This document shows, one piece after another, positions 22,881 through 35,300 of a stretch of DNA of 64,000 nt. Made by a program: the position numbers and the translations under genes. Position 1 is the first letter of the stretch. The number at the start of each line of letters is the position of its first letter. Source of the stretch: Spirodela intermedia (Eukaryota > Streptophyta > Magnoliopsida > Alismatales > Araceae); assembly GCA_902729315.2 (NCBI GenBank), contig LR746274.1, forward strand, positions 8,326,537 to 8,390,536, read 5' to 3'. The notes under the pieces are model-generated. The model saw only the letters and a list, made by a program, of their open reading frames with translations, was not told the origin of the DNA and searched no databases.

Positions 22881-23585
22881 AGTGCAAACACATGGGGACT
22901 GATAGGGGGTATAAGAGGAATATGCAGAACATTAAGGCTTATAATGTTATGCAACCATCTCCGTGGCGGGTAAAGGCTAAAAGTAAAATTATGTTGTATT
23001 GGAGGGGGAAATTGTACGTTTTGTCATTTGGTAAGTTGCTAAGAGGAGGCCCACAGTGGCGTATGTGGACGTATGTACAATATTAAATATTATAAATAAC
23101 AATATGTAACATGTGAGATTATTAAATGTCATCCTATCTGGCGACTTCTAAGGGAGAGTATAAAAGATAAAACAGAAAGTTGGTGGATTAAATTGTAATT
23201 TGTATCATTTAGAAGGTGAGTTCAGAAGAGGTCCAGTGGGTGTAAGTACAATATTAAACATGGTGAAATTAAATTATCCTGAAGTAGGAGATATATATAT
23301 ATAAATACAAATATGTATTATGTAGGCTTAATAATGTCATCATCTTTGACGAGTCCTAAGGGAGAGTATTAAAGAGAAAACATGCGAGTTGGGGATTAAA
23401 TTGTACTTTTTATCAGCTGGTAAGGCGAGTTCATTAGAGTCCCACGGTACCATATAGGGGTATAAATAAATATATTTGTTAAAAATAGGTAACATGTACA
23501 TAATTAAAATAATGTCATGATATATGGAGGGCGACTCCTAAGGAGTATAAGAGAGAAAAGAAAAGAGTAAGGGGTTAGAATGTTA
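22880..23585. repeat. Degenerate 180-207-bp tandem repeat upstream of the galactosyltransferase gene
   Basis: About three and a half diverged copies. A recurring block, aatgtcatc followed by a GGCGACT-like word and ctaagggagagtataaaag, occurs near 23124, 23331 and 23512. A block attaaattgta...ttgtatcat followed by gaggtcc/gagtcccac also recurs. The sequence is AT-rich and has no open frame. Confidence 0.75.
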
Positions 23586-24052
23586 TAGTTTACTGGAGTA
23601 GGGGGGGGAGGTTTTCTGACAAAGAGGTCTCAGCGGCCAGCTTCGCCTGGTCCGGAGGCTTCCTTCTCCCTCCGACCGGTCGGTGGCTCTCCTCACCTCT
23701 CTCCACCGCATTCCTCTCTTTCTCTCTCTCTCTCTCCTCCCTTCTCCCTCGTCTCCTTCTCCCCAAGCTTCAGCTTCTGCCTCAGCAGCTTCTGTGTTGG
23801 CATCTGGCCACTTTAGCTCAGCTCCTCCGTCCATCGTCAACGTTTGGTCCATCTCCTGCGAGTCCGTCCCTGTTGACTTCTAGCCACCGAATTTCTCGAG
23901 AGGGATCTTGGGTCTACCCTTGGGGCGGGGGGATTTCTCGGCTGTTCAGCGGGAAATGGGGAAATATGTGGTGTATCAGTGACTGGCGGAGTGTGAAGTT
24001 AGCGCCGGAGGTGGGGGGAATTCTTGTTTGGAATTAGGGTAAAAAGGGGAGG

Positions 24053-27000
24053 ATGACGTGGAAAAGCAGGGGGGGAGGGGGGGAGGTGGCGTCCAGGAAC
24101 ACCTTATCGAGGGAATTGACTGTTTTCCTCTGCCTGGGCTGCTTCTTCGTGGGTCTCCTCTTCTCTAATGGGTATGCTTGCCTCGATCTCCTTGACCTGT
24201 GGTTCTCTTGGCTGCTTGGGTCGTTCAATTCTTTCATTTTTCTTTAGTTTTTTTTTTTCCTATTCTTCTTCGTTAGATTTCTGCTTCCGGGTTTGTTTCG
24301 TTGATTGGTATGATTTTTTCTGGTTGCTGAGAATGAAATAATATATATTTATATATATATATGTCTGCTCCTGAACTAGGGCTACTTTAGCTGTAGATCG
24401 GCTTCGAAGAGAACTCTGGCCGCCAAGTTATTATCCTGTTTATGATGACTTTCATGCATCAAGTACTAGCAGACACGTCGTTTTATTTGTCAAGATGGCA
24501 GGCTCTTTCGACGAAAATGATCTGCAAGATCACTTTCCCTGCATGGAGACTAAATTTAGATTTCTCTATTTTTCTTTTTGGTTCTTACAATGCCCGCTGT
24601 TCTTTGCAGAAAACCATGAACAGATTTATATCCCCCGTAGTTTTGGAGACATAGTGAGAAAATTTTCTTATTTCATTTAGTTTATTCCTTAACGGTATAA
24701 AATTAAAAGAGAGGCTCGGAAATATTTTAAATAGTTTTTTCATAGCATACATTCAAACTTGCAGATATTTGGAAGAAGAAGGTGATTGGATCTCCTTTGA
24801 TTACCATCGTCTTCTGTTGTGCAGTTTGTTTCAAAATAAGTTCACAAAATTTCTGATCTATCTTAAAATTCGATGCGCTAAAAAAAATGATTTATTTATT
24901 TAACATTTATCATCATATGTATTAACATATGTGTATGAATTAATAATTGAGCCCATCATAACAGAATCTGGGGGGTTCCTGAACCTGGAGATGTTGGGAA
25001 GCCGATAATTGCAGAGGATGGGAAGATGCATCACGCTTTAGTGGGATGCAACCCCAAAGACGTGAGAACATCGCCCTCAGTAAGTTATTCATAATTGAAA
25101 ATTTAATTCCATTTCGGAATTTAATTCATCTTTGAACATACCAATTCTAGCATATTAATCTAATTTATTTTTCTTATAAATTTTCCTGCCCCTTATCAGA
25201 ATAATACAGAGCAAGATCACAAGGACACGCCAAAGGAGGTCTCAAACGCGCATTTTACCGTACAGTAAGCCAACCATAATCTTCTTCCTTTGAGAATCCA
25301 CATGATCTTATGGGTTCTTTAAGTGAGAAAGCCACTGTCAAGCTCACTGTGCATTACAAATGCAGGGCACTGGATAAAACAATTTCAAAGCTGGAAATGG
25401 AATTGGCAGCTGCGAGGGCCGCACAAGACTCCATCCTCAATGGCTCCCCAGTGTCAGAAGACCTAAGTTTGGGCGAATCAAGTGGGAGGCGGAAATACTT
25501 CATGGTAATAGGGATCAACACCGCCTTTAGCAGTCGCAAGAGGAGGGACTCAGTTCGAGCGACTTGGATGCCGCAAGGTTCTACTTTGTCTGAATCGCTG
25601 CCATTGCATACACTTGGATCACGAGATTGCTTTTTGCTCAAAGAAATTGATTGAAACTTTGAGCGCTGAGGATTGGTTGATTGAGATTCTCGATTGAATG
25701 AAAACAGGTGAAAACAGGAAGAAGCTGGAGGAAGAAAAGGGCGTCATTGTTCGATTTGTTATTGGCCACAGGTGAGCACATATGATAGCATTTACTGAAG
25801 TTTAGGCTTAATGAAAATCCTGCGGAAATAGTCATGTTAACATTTCCATTTAATGAACTCTGTAGGTGTGATAAATCTTAAAAAATATTTGTCCCATTAG
25901 CTTTGCGAACAATAGAGAGAAAAAGAAGAAAAGGGCGTCATTGTTCGATTTGCAGGCGATTCTTGAAATTGATTTGTACTCTCTTTGCTATGGAGTTTGC
26001 CCGATTTTCTCTAAAAGCTATGTTAAGCTGATGTATCTTTTTCTCTCACTAGAACCAAATAATATGGGTTCATTTTCATTTAATTTTTTCCCGCACACTT
26101 GGGCTTCTCCTCCTAGAGCTGATAAGAGCTGCCTCACACCCAATGTCTCTCTCAAATTATAAGGACTCTACTTATATCGGTTGCCAAATAATGTGGCTGG
26201 ATCTAGGGTTTATGTAACCTCAGCTGGCCAATTCTCCTGTCAAATCCTTATTAAGACGCCATGTCTCTAGGCATTAATAGGTTGCAAATAAGAGAGCTCT
26301 ACGTGGGTTGGTGTGTGGGGGGTGGGGACACTTGAAAGCTTCATTAGGGTTTCTTATCCTATCCCAAATCCATTTGAGGAGCATAATTTTATACTGCAAA
26401 TTATCACATGGGTTTGCAATGAGCATTAATTAATCTGTTCAAGCTGGTTATCTACGTGCAATATATGACCATCCTTTCGTACTCTACTTCATTGGTGCCG
26501 GATCACAACATCAGATTAACCCAACTTTTTTTTTTTTCAAGTGCTACAGCCGGTGGCATTCTGGACAGGGCCATTGAAGCTGAGGACAGGATGCATGGAG
26601 ACTTCATGCGGCTGGTGCATCCTTAATGCTCTCCTTGAATCTGTTCCAACTTCTGTCATGGCCATCTCCACATAGATGTCTCTTTGATTAGAAATATTCC
26701 CATTTCTCTGACTGTGAGATGAATCTTGGCAGCCCAGCTCCAAGCTGTAATATTTACTTTTCTCGGGTTAGATCCCTGTGTTTGGCTCATTCATCTGTTG
26801 TGAATTGGTAGGAGCATGTTGAAGGATACCTTGAACTATCAGCAAAGACGAAGACATACTTTGCAACTGCTGTGTCTATGTGGGATGCTGAATTTTATAT
26901 CAAGGTTGATGATGATGTCCATGTCAACATTGGTAAGTGCCTACATTATTGACGACATATTTTCTCAGATACAGTCGCTAAGCATAGGACTGCTACTAAA

Positions 27001-28734
27001 CACAATTTTGATTTCATTATCTGCCATTATCATTCTTACAAAAAAAAAAAAAAAGTTTTTGTTAAATTATTGCCCATTTTGAAGTTTAATGAAAATTTGC
27101 TTCAAGTTTTGTTATAAAACTTGGGGCTATCTCCTTCCTTTCGAGGCATTGATGTAAACTTTGGAGATATTCATCCGAAAACAATCAAAAACATTCTAAA
27201 TCTAGTTCTCTTGCCAAGTTTAATTGATGGTCTTCCGATTCAGCTCAGTGTTTCCGCGCTGTATCTGGCATCACTTCTTTATGGGGGTATCTTCTTGCAT
27301 GAGTGAACTTCATGCTATCATCCTATGTGAACTTGATACAGCATTGACTTATGTCACGGGGAGTAGTCAACGTTGATGCTTTCATGTTCTTGCAGGGACA
27401 CTGCGAGCTACACTGTCAAGACATCTTTTGAAGCCTCGTGTGTACATCGGCTGTATGAAGTCTGGTCCTGTGCTGGCCCAAAAGTAAGTTTTTCCAAAAA
27501 TGGCAGCAGTTTCACAGGGTATGATGCTTCCCATAAACGACATATGATCTGACTTGATCCGTCATTGGGCAGGGGTGTGAGGTATCATGAGCCTGAGCAC
27601 TGGAAATTCGGTGAGTCAGGGAACAAGTATTTCCGACATGCTACAGGTCAACTCTATGCCATCTCCAAGGACCTGGCTACTTATATCTCTGTCAACCAGT
27701 AAGTCAACTCCATGAATGATGATCGGGCACCCACCCGCATTTCTTTTTCTCAGGGGTTTTTTTTTTGTTCCCTTGAAATCCCTGCCTGACGATCTCTTAC
27801 TAAATTAGTTGACTTGTGTTCTTAATCCATCCAGTGTTGTACCTTGAAGACTCATGCAAATAACATCAATCCCTCTCATCCAACTCTCTCTGTCTACCAC
27901 TTCCTTCCATCCCCCATTCATGTTGAGGCTGAGAAAAGCCTCGTGGCTCTCTACCACTTCTTCCATTTAATATTTTTCTCTAGCATATGATTTTTAAATA
28001 GGGTGATTGCTGATCTATACATGGTGGTTATCTGTAGGCATATTCTTCACAGATATGCAAATGAGGATGTGTCCCTAGGATCCTGGTTCATTGGCTTAGA
28101 TGTCAACCATATTGATGAGCGAAAACTATGCTGTGGTACACCGCCAGGTATGGTTTCATCCTACTTTATTTATTTTATTTGATGTATTTTTATTCGGTGA
28201 ATTAAACCAGTTCATGCAAGATTTATCGTCGAAATGGGTCTTTGTGGTAGTTTTTTTTCTTTCAAAATCAACTTTTTCCCCTTTCAGGTAGGAGCATCTT
28301 TGATTAAATATCATAAACTGCTTTCTCTAGTACATAAAATTTATTTTCCTAAGAAATTATGTACAGATTTGATGATGAAAACCCTTTGACTAACTATCAT
28401 TTATAGAATGTGGGATGGAGCCTGCTCAGCAAGTTTGTAGGCTCATTGCATTTGTGATTTCTAGGGTGAAGACTCTTTGGCAAGGGTCACGAGATGCATC
28501 TCATTGATCAAGCATTGGTTTGATGAAACCCATCAATGATTTCTGGGATCGAACTTATGGGATGAAGCTTTGGATGCAGTTCATTTTATCATTAATAAAC
28601 TATATTTAGGGTTCTTATGAATGAAGCCCATCTGAATAATTTTTGTAGGATGAGTCTATGAGATGGGGCTAAGTTTGGGATTGCATGGGTCTAGGATGAA
28701 ACCCATTTGTAACCTATGATGTAGAGCTCATTTT

Positions 28735-28786
<52 letters not shown>

Positions 28787-29041
28787 TGATTGATCATTGG
28801 GCAGTGGCATGGCAAGACGAACAAAAGGTCACATGGGTTTTCATGCTATCTATCTACTCTTTGCTAAATATGGAAATAATGGTATGATGCAGATTGCGAG
28901 TGGAAGGCCCAGGCGGGCAATGTCTGTGCTGCCTCCTTCGACTGGAGCTGCAGCGGCATCTGCAAGTCTGCAGAGCGGATCGGGGAGGTTCACCAGCGCT
29001 GCGGTGAGGATGAGAATGTGCTGTGGAGTGCAGATTTCTGA
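24053..29041 (+). CDS. Golgi beta-1,3-galactosyltransferase (GT31, B3GALT clade)
   Basis: Exons 24053-24171, 24965-25079, 25200-25264, 25366-25577, 25708-25771, 26542-26614, 26812-26932, 27396-27483, 27573-27698, 28038-28147 and 28893-29041 give about 413 residues in an unbroken frame. It is a type II membrane protein with a short basic cytosolic tail and a signal anchor at about 22-38 ([16 protein letters not shown]). A DUF4094-like stem follows ([25 protein letters not shown]). The catalytic domain has [27 protein letters not shown], the metal-binding DDD at 249-251 (VDDDVHVN), [10 protein letters not shown] and [14 protein letters not shown]. The C-terminus is Cys-rich ([16 protein letters not shown]). 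Plants use this clade to add beta-1,3-galactose, for example on arabinogalactan proteins. The exact acceptor and paralogue number cannot be told. Confidence 0.87.
25925..25952 (+). repeat. 28-bp copy of exon 5 inside intron 5 of the galactosyltransferase gene
   Basis: An exact copy of 25731-25758 (gaagaaaagggcgtcattgt and the next eight bases), which codes for part of [10 protein letters not shown], lies about 150 bases downstream of the exon. The flanks differ (gcaggcgattc against ttattggccac). It has no donor and is not an exon. Confidence 0.9.
28736..28784. repeat. (GA)n microsatellite in the last intron of the galactosyltransferase gene
   Basis: Pure GA run about 110 bases before the acceptor of the last exon. 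Confidence 0.95.
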
Positions 29042-29222
29042 TGAACCCAGCTGGGAACCCCTCGGAATATTACACCCGAGGCAGACACCTCTCTTCTACC
29101 CACTATTTATGCCCCGCCTCTGCCAAATTTGGCACTCTCTAGATCCATGTATTTGGCTTGGAAGGTGGCGGTGGGCTTCCCCGTTTGTTAAGCAGGAAAA
29201 GAGGCCCTGGAGTTTCACATTG

Positions 29223-29225
<3 letters not shown>

Positions 29226-29260
<35 letters not shown>
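29226..29260. repeat. (GA)n microsatellite in the presumed 3' UTR of the galactosyltransferase gene
   Basis: GA run about 190 bases after the stop codon. Confidence 0.95.
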
Positions 29261-29261
<1 letters not shown>

Positions 29262-29262
<1 letters not shown>

Positions 29263-30115
29263 GAAGAGCCCATTTGCATGCTATCCTTGTGTCGTGATTG
29301 GATATCAGCATTGGTGTAGAGTTTACTGATTTTTTTTTAAATTTTCTTTTTGGTTTTCTTTGTGGGTGCTTGGCATGATGTATTATTATTTTTGTATTCT
29401 TTCAGAAAACGCCTCCATAAATTTTTAATTTTTTTTGTCCATTTTTTTGGCTATTTAAGGGCAATCCAGTGTGGCATTAGATGAATGATCGTAAATGATA
29501 AGTTCATAACTTTGCTATAAATAGTATGATCAATAGAGCTGTCAATGGATCAAACCCTGGTGCTGCTATGCCTGCACTTCTTCCCCTATTTATTTTGTGG
29601 AAAAAATAAATCAGGTCAAACCCTAAGTCACAATCTACTGGAGATTTAAGTAATCCAATTTACGGAAAATGCCCTCGGAGATTCTTTGTCATTGACCTCT
29701 ACAAGTACTTTATTTTGGGTGACAGAATCCAAATTTTCTTTTTGAAGGAAGAACATTCTCCACGGTGAACCCTAGAAAGCCGCAATCATACAGCTTTATG
29801 CGAGAGAGAGAGAGAGAGAACGTTGAACATAAGGCATGAACTAAGACAACAACATGCCTTTCTATAGCTTTCTTCTGCTTCAGATGAGAGCTAATAACGG
29901 ATATCCAAGAATTTAGAAAGATACTAAGAATAGCTGTGAAAATAAATAATTTCCCAGAAAAAAAGAGACTGCAAACATCTATTGTTGGAAATGAGAGATC
30001 TCCTAGAAAGTAGAAAACTGATAAAGATATCTGCCAGAAGGAGAATGCATTGCTAGATTTTGGGTCCTCTGGGTTTCACTGCTTTGGCCTCTCGTTTCTG
30101 GTAAAATTCTTGCCA

Positions 30116-30213
<98 letters not shown>

Positions 30214-31050
30214 CTAATATAACATAATTACACGGTAAGAAAATAGACTGCAAATTCTGAATTCCCACTTGAAAAAGCTAAGAGCCTTGTCGACTAACTA
30301 AATCAAACAGTGATCCTATTCATATCACTAACAACGTATAATAATTTCCGGTTCCTAGAAAGTTTGTAAACACAAGATTGCCCATAAAAGGTTAATGCAT
30401 TATCGATGTGGATTCAGACATGACTATTGAATTCATGGGAAGAACCAAAATAGCAATAAAAAAAAAAAATTAGTATCGTTTGCATACGACCAGATACATA
30501 CACAGTCAACCATATTTAGATCAGAAAGTGAAAAGTTCATATCAATTAATAGCATTCGTTGAATACTTCCTGAAAAATCCGCGATGATTCTCCTGGTCGG
30601 CTCTTGCTACGATTACAGCTCTCACTTGATCGCAAAATCAATATTTTTGTTAATTCCCAGAGCACCTAATTGTCGGAAGAATCCACAAAGTTTCTTAGAT
30701 GAAAGACATTATTTCCATCGGGCATGAATCGAATGGTCAAGAACTGTGATGGATCGGACAGGTTATTCCAAAAATAGGAAAGAAAAATATTCAAGGGAAA
30801 AAAATGTGGAGAGCTGTACAGAGCGTCAGGAGGGGCGAATTGCCTGCCACCTTCACTCGAGAGTGGAACCGCAGATCGCTCAGAATGTCTCCAAGCAATT
30901 GAATCCCAGCTGTTTCTGCCCCCACATCTTGGACCCGCCGTTTCTCTCACATGAAGAAGCTGAGAGGTTGCAGAAAGAGGAGATATCTCTGAGTTTTTTG
31001 GGTAAAGAAGGTGACGGCTGTTGTTTATGATTTATTCAGAGCTAAACGAA
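29262..31050. other. Spacer between the convergent galactosyltransferase and starch synthase genes
   Basis: AT-rich DNA with no recognisable gene. A 94-codon frame at 30746-31030 (+) and its antisense partner at 30666-30950 (-) resemble no family I know and are most likely chance. A short GA run lies at 29802-29819. Confidence 0.5.
30119..30210. repeat. Compound (TG)20(AG)26 microsatellite
   Basis: A TG run (30119-30158) passes directly into an AG run (30159-30210) without interruption, 92 bases in all. Confidence 0.97.
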
Positions 31051-31199
31051 TGTTTTGATGGGTCAATGAAAAGAGCTCATGAAGATTCTTCAACTTTCAT
31101 TCGATGTCTGATGATGAATGGTGCTTTAAACAGGAATATAAGTAAAATTTCCAAAAGTAAAGGACCATGACTGACGCCCTCTCTCTCTCCTTCTTTCTC

Positions 31200-31250
31200 T
31201 CTCTCTCACTGGTATCCCAAGAAAAACGCCATTGAAAAGCACTGGAATAA

Positions 31251-31290
<40 letters not shown>

Positions 31291-31350
31291 ACTGGTATCC
31301 AAAGAAAAACGCCATTGAAAAGCCAGATAGGCTAGAATAAGCACACCTTC
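31200..31350. repeat. 82-bp duplication separated by a (CT)n run in the starch synthase III 3' flank
   Basis: The block cactggtatcccaagaaaaa followed by cgccattgaaaagc occurs at about 31207 and again at about 31290, with a CT run (31253-31286) between the copies. It lies 35-180 bases past the stop codon of starch synthase III, so probably in its 3' UTR. Confidence 0.85.
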
Positions 31351-31381
31351 TCTCCAAGCTGCAACAGCAATATGCAGTTGC

Positions 31382-32046
31382 TCACTTGCGGGCGGAGTGG
31401 TAAAGCTCCATGTAGTCCAGTGCCGGCCGGTTCCATGACCAATCCTGCTCCATCACCTGCTGACACAGCCCGTGGAACCAATCCCTGCCATTGTTCCACG
31501 CGGCAAAAGCCCTGTTCATCCCAACAAAGAAGGGAAGACATGAGCCAATGCCCCAAATAGGAACACTCCTCTTCAGGGCAAAAACAGAATTTCTTCTTTT
31601 TTTTCTTTTTCAAATGAGCTAAATTAAACTGTACATGGAAACATGCAAGTGTATGATCTAGGAATGAGATCTTTGATCATAAACCAATACCACTCGCCTG
31701 TTGAGAGCAATACTCTTCTTCTTCTGGGCAAAAGCGGGAATTTCTTCTTCTTTTTTTTAAGTGAGTTGAATTGAACTGGACAGGGAAATATGCAAGTGTA
31801 TGATCTAGGGATGAGGTATTTGATCGTAAACCAATACCACTCACCTGTTGAGAGCATAATCTACGCCCCCAGAATCAGTCCCATCGAAGCTGAAACCATT
31901 GGGCTGCAGGCCTTGAGCCCGAGCTCTTTCTCTGTCGTTATCGACATCAAATACGGTGTCATAGAGTCCTGGAATTAAGAGAAAAATATCTGGTTACCTG
32001 ACTGAATCTTAAAACACAATATTATATACCTTTTGCACCATTTAGA

Positions 32047-32091
<45 letters not shown>

Positions 32092-32290
32092 CACACACTG
32101 ACAGCCTTCTTCTCTCTCAAGAAAAGTTGGGCAGCAATTAGGAAGTCTTCACGCAACAACAGTGAGCATACTTTTTATTGCAGAATATGGTACAATGATG
32201 GCAAGATGTGAAGCACATTTGAGGTGAGTTCAAAAGGAGGATTTGCCAAAAGGCAAAACTGTCTCACTCATTCTATAAATGTATATAGAT

Positions 32291-32348
<58 letters not shown>

Positions 32349-35300
32349 ATATCTATTTACCTGTCTATCTATCTCACTACCACAAACACACTCTTCTCTC
32401 CCAATAAGAGTGGTTCAAAGAGAGGAATGGGCATTCTACTTCTCAGTTCCTAGAATTACGGGTTCAAGCGGTTATTTTAAAATGCAAAAATGTAGCGAAA
32501 TAGAAAGAAAAAAAAGAAGAAGAAGAACCAACCTCCAGTTTTCCGAACAACAGGAATGGAGCCATATCGCATTGCTATGAGCTGAGTTAGTCCACATGGC
32601 TCAAATATTGAAGGGACGAGAATAAAATCTGACCCGGCATATATCTAGCAAACCCAAGGGCAGTAAAGAAATCAGTTCACACCGACCATGAAGAATTTCC
32701 TGAAAGGAACACATGAGAGAGAGAATGAGGAAGTTGGGACCAAACACTTACCAGGTGGGAGAGAGGCTCGTCGTAGGTCAAACAAAGGCGAGCACGATCC
32801 GCATGTGAGGAATGCAACTGATTGGCCAAATTAGTAAAATCACCCTGTATTCGAGGATCTGGAGCTGAACCCAGCAAGACAACCTGCAATGGAACGTCAA
32901 ACTTTTCTTTAGACTTGGCAAAATGATAGAACTCAGAAGTAGCAGAGGGCTTGAGAGTGGTTCCAAGAACATAAGATGAAACTTAACCTGCCCATTCTTA
33001 TCAAGGGTTTGAAAAATGGCATGCTTGATGAGGTGAATTCCCTTCTGAACAGTCAATCGAGTGATGATCCCTACCATGGGGTAGTCAGATTTCCTCAGGC
33101 CAAGCCTCTGCTGCAAGGCCTCCTTTGCGGCCCTCTTACCTTCCACAACATTTTCTGCTGTATAAGGTACCTGGGATGACAGATATAGAACTGACTTTTC
33201 AGTCATCTAGAACAGAAAATCTATCCACGATGTAGCCCCACTAAATCCTATCACCTAGTCTGAAGAGAATAACGCTTAGAGAAATAAATTCATAAAAGAA
33301 TGAGGTCTTGTTCGCAGAAAGCCACAGATAGAACAAACAGTTCAATAGTAATGGGCAAATAATGTCAAAAGTATATTATACACACTGATAGGAAAGGTCC
33401 ATGGTTATGTTAGGTCTAATTCAAAGTGATACAAAAAACTGAGAAATAGCAATGCAAAGAAGACAGTAGGAATAGAAAAATTGTATATCAGAATTTAATC
33501 TTAAAATTCTGACGAGAGCACTCAGAAAAAAATCATACGCTATCAACATAAAATCATTCTAAACATGTGCACTTTTCTTTATCGTTAACATAAGGAAAGA
33601 TGAGTACTGTTAAAGATTATTCACAACAAAGTATATTCTCAGGTAAGATACTCAGGTATTGCAAGATTGGACTTTTTTATATCCTGTGGCCAGTGATCAT
33701 GGTTCTAAGAATAGTATTGCGATTTTTTTTTCAGAAATAAGCCTATCATTAAAGATGGGTTTACTTCACTTACCATCAATTGGTTTCAAGTTCGATGGCT
33801 CAATAACTCAACTACGAAATCAAAGCCAACTTCACTCTTGACATGAAGGCATGCATGTGATCAAAAAAAGAATTATTACATGAAGGCATGCATGTAACTA
33901 TTACAGAAATAAACCAATGATTTTAAAGGTGGGTACCTACTCATCATCCACTGGAAACGACATTTCCAGAGCTCTTATTGACAACCAAGAAAGAGATTAC
34001 TAAAAATTCTAACAAAATTTCAGAACATACAAGGCAGGATTAAGATGGTCATACCGTATGCATGAAACTGAAGAGACTGAAGGATTAAGAATTCGAAAAA
34101 CATTGTGTTCTATTTTGTTCCTTTTATTTATCTACTACGTTGAAGATGATAAGCGGATTTATTTTTTTTTGCTTTTCCGGTCTTCCTTCAGTGGTTGTGT
34201 CGTTTCTATTTTTTTCCTTGTCCTCTATTTTGGCATTCTTTTATGATGGCATGACACCTTGAAAAATTACTGCAATCCTTTCTTAACGCAACAAAAAATT
34301 TGAACTACAAGATTCACAAATAAGATGGAAATTTTCATCTATATTCTTAGCAAGAAAATATCGGAATTTATTATTTCTTCAGTCTCTTGGACGTAGTACC
34401 AATGGTATTTGGAAAATAAAGATGTTATTAAAGGCTATGCAGTACATCTATTTGCAGCTGAATCACAGTTTGTTAAAAACGTTGTTGGTAACACATCTGC
34501 TAATCAGACAAGTGCCACAACAGGAATGCACAGTAGCAAGTCTCTATGCAAGCAATATCCATATGCATCTGCCCAAGGCTTCTGAAGCAGAAACAAACCA
34601 AATACAGATCGATGTAAATAATTGATCAATTCGATGACTTCGAATTTCAGCTACGCAGCCATCATTTATTTGTTAAATTGAGACCACAATCAACGAGAAA
34701 GAAAAACTATGAAGATCATCAATAACACTGCTCTAGAAAGAGAAGTTCTGAGATAAAACTACAATATTAGACTATACTAAGTCTATTGTAATACCGAATA
34801 GCTAAAATATTGGCAGTCTCAGCATGCATGTTGATAAAATAAATGAGAACACAGAAAGACTCGTTGCATGATTTGAACTACATACAGGGATGAAGTTGTC
34901 ATTGTATGGATCCCAAATATCAGGATCAATCCCGTTTAGAATTCCATGGAACTTATGAAGATGTGGGGCTATAACTGGATTTCCAGAAACCTCTCTTGAG
35001 TAGGTATGAGAAACCTACAAAAAAAGGGGATATTAGATATAAGATAAAACTTTGAATATAATACTGGTTCTGTAAAGTCGAAGGGGAAAACTAACAGTAG
35101 TGGCTTTGTCAGCATGTTCCATTGCTTTTCCAATGAACTGCCCCCCAAACTCAAGATTATGAATCGTGAAAACAATCCGTGCAGAACCCAATCCATAATG
35201 CCTATAATGCTCTTTAAATAGCCACGCAACAGGGGCACTTGACCAATCATGGCAATGTAATATGTCCTGTTCACAGAAATGTAAGCAAGAGATCTTCAGA

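Noticed and set aside
24442-24680. Extra exon in intron 1 of the galactosyltransferase
   Set aside because: Direct joining of 24171 to 24965 is in frame and matches the family order (signal anchor then IWGVPEP); the frame here has no similarity.
30666-31030. 94-codon frames on both strands between the two convergent genes
   Set aside because: Mutually antisense, no similarity recognised, and no splice or promoter context.
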